Positions 1-4,376 of a stretch of DNA of 7,621 nt are shown piece after piece. Under the pieces are notes generated by a model. That model made no database searches, was not told where the DNA came from, and was given only the letters and a program-made list of their open reading frames with translations. This DNA comes from an uncultured Christensenellaceae bacterium (GTDB lineage: Bacteria; Bacillota; Clostridia; Christensenellales; MGBC116941): assembly GCA_910585035.1 (NCBI GenBank), contig CAJUEF010000037.1, positions 1-7,621 of the forward strand. The letters run 5' to 3'. A program made the position numbers and the translations under genes. Each line of letters starts with the position of its first letter. The stretch's first letter is position 1.

Positions 1-152
1 TAATCTACAATTTGTGCAAAAACATCCTCTCGCTGCATATTAATATTAAATTCAAAAAAGGGTATACCACTCCTGACAGAAAGCTGACGCACCGCCAGAT
101 TAGAGTGAACATACCCTGAATTAATTGCAACCAATATATTTCTCAACATCAT
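1..152 (-). CDS. B12-binding domain/radical SAM protein, N-terminal 50 residues (partial)
   Basis: The reverse complement from base 152 to base 1 reads without a stop and begins MMLRNILVAINSGYVHSNLA, followed by VRQLS. This opening (ILVAINxxYVHSNLAVR) is what I recall from Firmicutes proteins that carry an N-terminal cobalamin-binding fold followed by a radical SAM domain (DUF4080 group). The strand-helix opening fits a Rossmann-like B12-binding domain. The catalytic CxxxCxxC motif would lie outside the window, so the function is inferred from the N-terminus only. Its ATG (152-150) overlaps the TGA (151-149) of the upstream lipoprotein gene as ATGA, which suggests translational coupling; there is no strong ribosome binding site of its own. 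A second in-frame ATG at 149-147 is an alternative start. Confidence 0.7.
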   Translation of the reverse strand, partial: MMLRNILVAINSGYVHSNLAVRQLSVRSGIPFFEFNINMQREDVFAQIVD

Positions 153-931
153 TTTTGCTCATACAACACAAAGGAACGTGAATTGTTACTGTCCTTTGGC
201 TCACCTGAAGCATTAAGTTCATAAATATTATAAATAGCAATACTTTTTATATTGCCTTTAACTCCGTCTATCTCCTGAAGGCCTTCGTTTTTGTCCACAG
301 GTTTAATAACGTTTGTTCCTTTAATTAACTTTTCAAAAGTCCCCTCGTCTGTCTGAACCACTATTTTGCCATTGCCCCCGTAACCAACTGCATATGGTGC
401 TGTTGTCGGGTTATTGGCAATAAGGTTCACAATAATCTTATCAGGACCTGTATATATTGCGTCTATAGCAACACTAAAAGCATTGCTGGAAAAATTAGTG
501 TCAACCTGCTGTTTAGACTGCACCCCGTATTGAAGAAATTTATACTCTCCATTTTCATTTATAACGTAGTCAACAATTTGTGGTTTATCGCCGCTGTTAT
601 CATCACCGTTTGTTTTAACATCCATTTTTACCTTATAAATTGTATCATGAAAGTTTATTGTTCCTGTAACATTTATCGTATCATACTTCACTACATCCGT
701 ATTAACTCCGGAGGCATAAAAACCCATATATTTTTCTCTTGTTATTCCAAACAACTCTTTTGAAACATTTGAAATATATTCATCATAAGACTTTTCCGCT
801 GTCATTTCACCTTTTGCCAAGGCTTTATAATAACCCTTAACAAAGTTTTCTGCACCTTTATTGGCACAACCGGATAAAATCAAAGCCGCAAAAGACACTG
901 CCATAATTGCAATAAACAGTTTTTTCTTCAT
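149..931 (-). CDS. putative secreted lipoprotein, unknown function
   Basis: This is a 260-residue protein with a lipoprotein signal peptide: KKK, a hydrophobic stretch at about 5-18, and a lipobox LSGC at 19-22. Cys22 is the expected lipidated residue, and the mature protein would be anchored on the outer face of the membrane. Residues about 29-75 (an ENFVKGYYKALAKGE-like helix) resemble the start of small NTF2-like or DUF-type extracytoplasmic modules. Residues about 150-250 look like a beta-rich domain (repeated short strands such as KIIVNLIANNPT and GKIVVQTDEGTF). I do not recognise a named family. The start is supported by AAGGAGG 8 nt upstream of the ATG. It lies 71 nt downstream of the DUF951 gene with a possible promoter of its own, and it overlaps the radical SAM gene by 4 nt, so these two are probably co-translated. 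Confidence 0.85.
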   Translation of the reverse strand: MKKKLFIAIMAVSFAALILSGCANKGAENFVKGYYKALAKGEMTAEKSYDEYISNVSKELFGITREKYMGFYASGVNTDVVKYDTINVTGTINFHDTIYKVKMDVKTNGDDNSGDKPQIVDYVINENGEYKFLQYGVQSKQQVDTNFSSNAFSVAIDAIYTGPDKIIVNLIANNPTTAPYAVGYGGNGKIVVQTDEGTFEKLIKGTNVIKPVDKNEGLQEIDGVKGNIKSIAIYNIYELNASGEPKDSNNSRSFVLYEQK

Positions 932-953
932 AAACGATGCCTCCTTTTTAATT

Positions 954-982
954 ATTATACAATAGTGACCTGCTTTTTAAAA
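954..982 (-). promoter_or_regulatory. possible promoter for the lipoprotein gene
   Basis: A perfect TATAAT lies at 959-954 on the minus strand, 22 bp upstream of the lipoprotein start codon. The -35 region 17 bp further up (TTTTAA, 982-977) is poor. The 71-nt gap after the DUF951 gene leaves room for a promoter, but the lipoprotein could equally be read through from mscS. Confidence 0.3.
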
Positions 983-1002
983 GAGTAAGCTTATACTTTT
1001 AA

Positions 1003-1179
1003 TCACTCTAATATTTTTTTAACTCTCTTTTCAAAGTCTCCTATATCCATCATAACAATGCGTCCGCAGCCACAGCACTTTAGCTTAAAATCCGCCCCCG
1101 TCCTGGTGATTATAAATTCCCGGCTGCCACAGGGGTGAGGCTTTTTCATAAGCACCTTTGTTCCTAAATTATAACACAT
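1003..1179 (-). CDS. DUF951 family small zinc-ribbon-like protein
   Basis: This is a 58-residue protein starting MCYNLGTKVLMKKPHPCG. The MKKPHPCGS block (residues 11-19), the following GADFKLKC and the CCGCG cluster (35-39) are hallmarks of DUF951, a short conserved Firmicutes protein of unknown role. Cys17, Cys35, Cys36 and Cys38 could bind a metal. The open frame extends 8 codons further upstream (to 1203), but the start at 1179 is chosen because GGCGGTGAT, close to the ideal ribosome binding site, lies 4 nt before it and because the family normally begins about 10 residues before the KKPHPCG motif. The gene overlaps the end of the mscS-like gene by 11 nt, so the two are translationally linked. 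MscS next to DUF951 is, as I recall, a common pairing in Clostridia. Confidence 0.88.
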   Translation of the reverse strand: MCYNLGTKVLMKKPHPCGSREFIITRTGADFKLKCCGCGRIVMMDIGDFEKRVKKILE

Positions 1180-1996
1180 TAATATCACCGCCAAAAGGAA
1201 CATTTTCGTTTATAAAAGGCACTCCCGCTTCTAAAAGAGCCATTGCCATTGCCTTATTCATTTCATATCTTAGATCCAAAATATGCCCAACAACACAAAG
1301 ACAGCTAACACCAAGCTCAATACAATAAGAATGCATATCCGTCACTCCAAGCAGCCTTGCACTGTCTGCCGCATAAGGGCTTTTAAAATTCTCCGCCATA
1401 CCATGGAGGGCTTTAAGGGCAGTTTGCAATTGTGCTTCCTCCTGAATATATATATTGCAAATAACCCTCGGCGCCTGCTTTGAATAATTAATAACCATGC
1501 CAACAGAACTGTTTGGAACCGTTAAGGTTTCCTTATTGTCTCCAATAATCTTTGTGGTGCGAAGAGACATGCTGACAACAGTGCCGGAGATATTGTTTAC
1601 AGAAATATAATCTCCCACGCTGTATTGGTTTTCCATAATTATGGAAAAACCGTTCACAATGTCCTTAACAAAATCCTGTGCACCAATACCAAGAATAAGA
1701 CCGCCGGCGCCGGCTGCAGCAAGCAGGGAATTTGCAGTTATAGACATGCCAAAAACATTCAGCACGGCAATAAAGCCAATAAGCAGCATAAAATATTTCC
1801 ACGTACTTTTAAGTATAGTAAGCAGCGTGGCAACCTGTGGGTTATCCTTATCTTTTGAATATCTGTTTATCAGTTTAACAAGAGTGAGCCTTCCGCAATA
1901 AAACACGGCAAGTAAAACAGCAATAACAATAACAAGCCTAATCCCTCTGTCAAAAACTATTTTAACTTCGCCTTCCAGCTCCATTATATTTCCCAT
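1169..1996 (-). CDS. MscS family small-conductance mechanosensitive channel
   Basis: This is a 275-residue membrane protein. Hydrophobic segments lie at about 19-38 (TM1), 67-85 (TM2) and 90-120 (TM3). TM3 is the characteristic glycine/alanine-rich pore helix (AAAGAGGLILGIGAQDFVKD, 93-112), followed by NGFSIIMENQYSVGDYI leading into the beta domain. This matches MscS-family channels, which release solutes when membrane tension rises after osmotic downshock. Length and TM number match the compact three-TM form. An upstream in-frame ATG at 2011 exists, but GGAGGT lies between it and the ATG at 1996, 7 nt from the latter, so 1996 is the real start. Its last 11 nt overlap the DUF951 gene. The exact gating stimulus and any ion preference cannot be read from the sequence. 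Confidence 0.92.
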   Translation of the reverse strand: MGNIMELEGEVKIVFDRGIRLVIVIAVLLAVFYCGRLTLVKLINRYSKDKDNPQVATLLTILKSTWKYFMLLIGFIAVLNVFGMSITANSLLAAAGAGGLILGIGAQDFVKDIVNGFSIIMENQYSVGDYISVNNISGTVVSMSLRTTKIIGDNKETLTVPNSSVGMVINYSKQAPRVICNIYIQEEAQLQTALKALHGMAENFKSPYAADSARLLGVTDMHSYCIELGVSCLCVVGHILDLRYEMNKAMAMALLEAGVPFINENVPFGGDINVL

Positions 1997-2019
1997 ATAC
2001 TTTACCTCCATATATCTAT

Positions 2020-2050
2020 TGTATATTATTATAGCTTAATTAAGCTTCAA
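2020..2050 (-). promoter_or_regulatory. possible promoter region of the mscS-like gene
   Basis: Upstream of the mscS start on the minus strand are TTGAAG (2050-2045) as a possible -35 and, 17-19 bp further on, AATATA/TATACA as a -10. A perfect TATAAT (2033-2028) is also present but has no -35 at proper spacing. A perfect 14-bp palindrome, AGCTTAATTAAGCT (2033-2046), overlaps the region. The TTGAAG belongs to the degenerate repeat copy described below. The assignment is weak. Confidence 0.25.
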
Positions 2051-2085
2051 TATTCTCCATAATTTCCAAATCTTTGATTTTAAAT
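2042..2085. repeat. degenerate third copy of the hairpin repeat
   Basis: It begins AAGCTTCAATATTCTCC, almost the same as the start of the copy at 2086-2160 (AAGCTTCAATGTTCTAC), then diverges in sequence but keeps the fold. AAATC (2068-2072), loop TTT, GATTT (2076-2080) replaces AAAGC-TTT-GCTTT of the good copies, with flanking ATTT/AAAT able to pair. The G-C to T-A exchange in the stem is compensatory. The 3' half (AGGTTATTATAAC part) is missing. Confidence 0.5.
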
Positions 2086-2089
2086 AAGC

Positions 2090-2160
2090 TTCAATGTTCT
2101 ACGAAATGCTCAAAAGCTTTGCTTTTGCCTGTATTTCGTGAGGTTATTATAACATAATTA
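2090..2160. repeat. 71-bp direct repeat with nested hairpin, copy A
   Basis: This copy matches 2221-2291 at 69 of 71 positions (differences at 2101/2232 and 2155/2286). It contains an outer inverted repeat ACGAAAT (2101-2107) / ATTTCGT (2133-2139) enclosing a tighter one, CAAAAGC-TTT-GCTTTTG (2111-2127). The segment GGTTATTATAAC follows. No T-run follows the hairpin, so it is not a typical terminator. It is a candidate dispersed palindromic element (REP- or MITE-like). No transposase and no clear target duplication can be seen. Confidence 0.8.
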
Positions 2161-2162
2161 AC

Positions 2163-2208
2163 CTTTGCGTCAGCAAAGAATGGCGATAGCCATTTGGACC
2201 GTCAGGTC
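2163..2208. repeat. three abutting tetraloop mini-hairpins between the repeat copies
   Basis: Three perfect inverted repeats stand nearly end to end: CTTTGC-gtca-GCAAAG (2163-2178), AATGGC-gata-GCCATT (2179-2194) and GACC-gtca-GGTC (2197-2208). All have four-base loops (GTCA, GATA, GTCA) and stems of 6, 6 and 4 bp. They occur only in the spacer between copies A and B of the 71-bp repeat. No reading frame of note crosses them. Whether they act as RNA or DNA is unknown. Confidence 0.75.
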
Positions 2209-2220
2209 TTAATTATACGT

Positions 2221-2291
2221 TTCAATGTTCTCCGAAATGCTCAAAAGCTTTGCTTTTGCCTGTATTTCGTGAGGTTATTATAACACAATTA
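2221..2291. repeat. 71-bp direct repeat with nested hairpin, copy B
   Basis: This second copy lies 131 bp after copy A with two substitutions. The first, A to C at the outer stem edge, shortens the outer stem to CGAAAT (2233-2238) / ATTTCG (2264-2269). The inner hairpin CAAAAGC-TTT-GCTTTTG (2242-2258) is unchanged. It is followed by GGTTAT...ATAACC (2273-2295 region), a further inverted repeat at the element's downstream edge. It ends about 45 bp before the promoter of the 2426-2818 gene. Confidence 0.8.
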
Positions 2292-2337
2292 TAACCAAAG
2301 GGTAAAAATTTTGTTAACTTCTGTTCCCATATGCTAC

Positions 2338-2366
2338 TTGAACAATTAATTTAAAAATGATATTCT
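2338..2366 (+). promoter_or_regulatory. sigma-A-type promoter of the Nif11-like gene
   Basis: TTGAAC (2338-2343) and TATTCT (2361-2366) are separated by 17 bp, a good match to the vegetative consensus. A perfect TATAAT at 2366-2371 overlaps but is spaced too far from this -35. Transcription would start near 2373, which is inside the longest open frame and so supports the downstream start codon at 2426. Confidence 0.55.
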
Positions 2367-2425
2367 ATAATAAAACTAAAGAACTAAAAAAGCATCTATT
2401 AATTATGAGGAACGAGGGAAAAACC

Positions 2426-2818
2426 ATGAGTATGAATGTAAACGATTTTAAAAAGAAATTTACTAAAGAACTTTTTACTAAAGTATCCGAGTGCAAAAAT
2501 TTAAGAGAAATGCTTGCTTTAATGGAAAAAGAAGGCTTTTCTTTAGACGAAGAAGAGCTGAACATGTTTACCAGCATGATGGGTGAAAAAAATAAACGCC
2601 CAGATGATTCAAAGGATATTGAGTGGGGTCCTGATTGTTATGACCGTTTTAAAATTTTCACGGAAACATGCGATAACTATGTGGAAAGAAGCTATCCAAG
2701 CGACAGAGTGTGGGAAGCAGGTCACGACCCCAGAGTGGAATATAAGCCAAAAGAGCATATATGTATGAACTGTGATAAAGCACGTTCCAAGCAGTATTAT
2801 TGTTTCTGCACAAAATAA
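2426..2818 (+). CDS. small Cys-rich protein with a Nif11-like N-terminus
   Basis: This is a 130-residue soluble protein. Residues 3-53 (NVNDFKKKFTKELF..., ending EEGFSLDEEEL-like) have the helix, KEGFSLDEEEL turn and helix pattern of the Nif11 domain, found in nitrogen-fixation-linked small proteins and in many RiPP precursor leaders. The tail holds six cysteines (71, 82, 113, 116, 126, 128), including CxxC (113-116) and CxC (126-128), a possible metal-binding knuckle. No double-Gly leader cleavage site is obvious and no modification enzyme is nearby, so a precursor role is not shown. The frame is open from 2357, but 2426 is chosen because GAGGG lies 8-9 nt before it and the promoter overlaps the longer version. 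The gene stands alone between the repeat region and a terminator. Real coding is likely; the family assignment is tentative. Confidence 0.75.
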   Translation: MSMNVNDFKKKFTKELFTKVSECKNLREMLALMEKEGFSLDEEELNMFTSMMGEKNKRPDDSKDIEWGPDCYDRFKIFTETCDNYVERSYPSDRVWEAGHDPRVEYKPKEHICMNCDKARSKQYYCFCTK

Positions 2819-2931
2819 TTATATTAAAGTATAATTTAATATTTTATAACTGAAAGTGTGAGCAATTTGAAATCATGTAATTGTGATTAATGATTCCAAA
2901 GTTTAAATTTTCTTCGTCTGCAACATAAAAT

Positions 2932-2960
2932 AAAGCTACCCTTAGGTAGCTTTTTATTTT
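2932..2960. terminator. bidirectional Rho-independent terminator
   Basis: AAAGCTACC (2932-2940), loop CTTA, GGTAGCTTT (2945-2953) forms a 9-bp stem followed by TTATTTT on the plus strand. On the minus strand the stem is followed by ATTTTAT from the upstream AT tract. It lies between convergent genes and would end the Nif11-like gene (+) and the response regulator gene (-). Confidence 0.85.
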
Positions 2961-2993
2961 ATATGTAGGCACACAATGTACAATATGTGCTCC

Positions 2994-3682
2994 TTAAAGT
3001 ATTTTTGCATTATCTTTAAGATAGGAAAAATACATACTCTTTGTGTCTTTCCTTCTCCTCACAGAAATAGGAATTCGCATCTTATGGTTCACTGTTACTT
3101 CACCGTAACAAAATTTGGTTATAGCTGAAAAGTTGACAATATATGACTTATGACATTGAAAAAATGAATTGTTAAGAACATTGCCAATATCTTTTAATGA
3201 TGCTCTGCTAATAACAGTTGTATTCTTTAAATGTAATGCACAGCCTTCTCCCATTGATTCTATATATTGAATTTCATTCATATAAATTTTTTCATTGTTT
3301 ATAATAATGTATTCCGGCCATAAATCTTCTATTGCCTCGTCCAATGATGTATATATATCATTTACATTTAACGGCTTATGTATATATCTGAATGCTTTAA
3401 CCTTAAACGCCTCATGAATCCTTTCCTTATGACCTGTTATAAATAAGATCCTGATATTTTTATATTTTGAATTAAGCTCTCTTGCTAAATCAAAGCCACT
3501 TATTTTTGGCATTTCTACATCCAGAAAAAGAATGTCTATCGCTTCTTTATAATTAAGCAAATCAATCGGATTTAGAAAAGCTTTTACTGAATAATCAAGC
3601 TTTTTTCGTCTATATATGCCGACATAATATTTGTAACTTCATTAACAATATATTGTTCATCATCACAAACAGCCAGACGCAT
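2994..3682 (-). pseudogene. LytTR (AgrA-type) response regulator, frameshifted near codon 27
   Basis: The gene starts at ATG 3682 with GGAGGT 4 nt before it. It reads MRLAVCDDEQYIV... for 32 codons to a TAA, but a -1 shift (one extra A in the A6 run, 3606-3601) joins it smoothly to the frame that runs to 2994. The restored protein is 229 residues, the family's normal size. It has an acidic pair Asp7-Asp8, phospho-acceptor Asp55 (LFLDVEMP), Thr83 (FITGH), Lys103 (IHKPL) and a C-terminal LytTR DNA-binding domain at about 125-225 (YIES.GEGCALHL, SFFQCHKSYIVNF). All key residues survive, so the lesion is recent, is a sequencing error in a homopolymer, or is bypassed by slippage. Without the repair only a 188-residue C-terminal piece, starting inside the receiver domain, would be called. 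It is divergent from the bacteriocin operon and faces a LytTR-type operator. No histidine kinase is in the window. Confidence 0.88.
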
Positions 3683-3710
3683 AATAACCTCCACAGCTTT
3701 ATTTTAATAT

Positions 3711-3739
3711 ATTTTAACATAAGTTTCTCTTACTGTCAT
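3711..3739 (-). promoter_or_regulatory. promoter of the LytTR regulator gene
   Basis: On the minus strand ATGACA (3739-3734), a 17-bp spacer and TAAAAT (3716-3711) each match the sigma-A consensus at 5 of 6 positions. A TGT precedes the -10 (extended -10). Transcription would begin about 20 nt before the start codon at 3682. Confidence 0.6.
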
Positions 3740-3784
3740 TAAAAAGATTATGCGACATAATTATTGAAATTATTATATTAAATT

Positions 3785-3815
3785 AACGTTCACTCGTGAA
3801 AAGCCATACGTTCAC
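3785..3815 (+). promoter_or_regulatory. LytTR-type operator: two direct repeats, 22-bp period
   Basis: AACGTTCAC (3785-3793) and TACGTTCAC (3807-3815) are direct repeats separated by 13 bp; the similarity continues as TCG/CCG. Each fits the published LytTR binding pattern [TA][AC][CA]GTTN[AG][TG] at 8 of 9 positions, and the 12-13 bp spacing is the known geometry that puts both half-sites on one face of the helix. They lie about 8 bp before the likely -35 of the bacteriocin operon, the usual place for AgrA/BlpR-like activators. The first half-site also sits in a near palindrome, TTCACTCGTGAA. Confidence 0.8.
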
Positions 3816-3822
3816 CCGAATT

Positions 3823-3851
3823 TTCAGCAATTTAGATTAATTATGTATTAA
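3823..3851 (+). promoter_or_regulatory. weak, probably activator-dependent promoter of the bacteriocin operon
   Basis: TTCAGC (3823-3828) and TATTAA (3846-3851) at 17-bp spacing form a poor core promoter directly after the LytTR direct repeat. A weak -35 beside an activator site is typical of quorum- or stress-controlled bacteriocin operons. The exact -10 is uncertain because TAATAT and TATAAA overlap it. Confidence 0.45.
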
Positions 3852-3880
3852 TATAAACCTAATGAACACAAGGAGGTAAT

Positions 3881-3910
3881 ATGATGATTTATTTAGACCA
3901 TTTCCTTTAA
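3881..3910 (+). CDS. nine-codon leader ORF (MMIYLDHFL) with strong ribosome binding site
   Basis: AAGGAGG (3870-3876) lies 4 nt before ATG ATG and would drive very efficient initiation, yet the frame stops after nine codons. It lies in the 5' leader of the bacteriocin transcript if that starts near 3860. TTTCCTT at 3901-3907 (the last codons) is complementary to AAGGAAA at 3965-3971, which contains the ribosome binding site of the bacteriocin gene, so a ribosome on this ORF could expose that site. It could also be the remnant of a longer gene. No family match is possible at this length. Confidence 0.45.
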   Translation: MMIYLDHFL

Positions 3911-3928
3911 GGACAACGGCATAAAAAA

Positions 3929-3958
3929 TTAGCATTTACAAGAGAATAACGCTATAAT
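3929..3958 (+). promoter_or_regulatory. possible second promoter close to the bacteriocin gene
   Basis: TTAGCA (3929-3934) and a perfect TATAAT (3953-3958) at 18-bp spacing would give a transcript starting near 3965 that lacks the leader ORF. The -35 matches only 4 of 6. It may provide constitutive low expression independent of the LytTR site. Confidence 0.35.
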
Positions 3959-3977
3959 GAAGGGAAGGAAAAATCAA

Positions 3978-4319
3978 ATGAAAAAAATTTTGTCAATGGT
4001 ATTGGTATGCGGTATAATTTTATGCGGGTGCTTAACTGCAATGGCTGCTTCAAAGTCTTTAGACGGCGGCAGAGCCGCATGGCGAGGCGGCATTAGCGAC
4101 GGTAAGGTCTATTCTAATATACAGGACCAAAGATATGATAATATACGCTACAGAGCAACCGTTTGGGTTAGAAACGATAAAAATAAATATTTATCAAGAA
4201 CCGGTAAAACGACAGGGTTTGGTGTTAGCGGAAAACTCGAGGCAAAGATGAATGCTACATATGCAAATCCCTTTAGACCAAATAAATCAGGCTATAAAAA
4301 CTTTTCCCGTTTTAGATAA
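3978..4319 (+). CDS. lactococcin 972-like secreted bacteriocin precursor
   Basis: This is a 113-residue precursor: a signal peptide of about 23 residues (MKK, hydrophobic core, cleavage expected after TAMA) and a mature part of about 90 residues that has no cysteine and a net charge of about +13 (19 Lys/Arg against 6 Asp/Glu). The mature start GG..AWRGG, then VYSN, YRATVWV and a late aromatic ATYANPF, follows the sparse pattern of lactococcin 972 (W-G, YSN, H-SATV, aromatic end). That family binds lipid II and blocks septum formation in its founder. An upstream in-frame ATG at 3957 lacks a ribosome binding site and overlaps a TATAAT; the ATG at 3978 has GGGAAGG 9 nt before it. The following DUF1430-like membrane protein and short ABC ATPase complete the known three-gene cassette. 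The C-terminus (about 15 residues after ANPF) is longer than in lactococcin 972. Similarity is weak residue by residue, and context carries much of the call. Confidence 0.78.
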   Translation: MKKILSMVLVCGIILCGCLTAMAASKSLDGGRAAWRGGISDGKVYSNIQDQRYDNIRYRATVWVRNDKNKYLSRTGKTTGFGVSGKLEAKMNATYANPFRPNKSGYKNFSRFR

Positions 4320-4326
4320 AAAAAAT

Positions 4327-4357
4327 AAATTGGCATCAAAATCATTGATGCCAATTT
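4327..4357 (+). other. intra-operon hairpin between bacteriocin and transporter genes
   Basis: AAATTGGCATCAA (4327-4339), loop AATCA, TTGATGCCAATTT (4345-4357) forms a perfect 13-bp stem 8 nt after the bacteriocin stop codon. Only three Ts, which are part of the stem, and no T-run follow, so termination should be partial at best. It more likely protects the 3' end of the upstream message or sets the bacteriocin/transporter ratio. It ends just before the AAGGAGG of the next gene. Confidence 0.75.
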
Positions 4358-4376
4358 GAATATAAAGGAGGATAAG

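Noticed and set aside
2106..2141. Identical small ORFs MLKSFAFACIS in both 71-bp repeat copies
   Set aside because: There is no ribosome binding site, the frame simply reads through the hairpin arms, and the duplication explains why it occurs twice.
2101..2160. Repeat hairpin as a transcription terminator
   Set aside because: The stem is followed by GAGGTTATTATAAC and not by a T-run on either strand, and no gene ends there.
2042..2291. CRISPR array
   Set aside because: Repeats are 71 bp at unequal spacing (44 and 131 bp) with hairpins in the spacer; repeat length and spacing do not fit.
2871..2895. AT-rich stem AATCAT...ATGATT downstream of the Nif11-like gene
   Set aside because: The stem has a bulge and few G-C pairs, and no T-run follows; the clear terminator lies at 2932-2960.
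3881..3949. Remnant of a helix-turn-helix gene (reading GQRHKKLAFTRE after the TAA at 3908)
   Set aside because: The resemblance to XRE-type openings is short and needs a stop-codon read-through; it ends at another stop 12 codons later.
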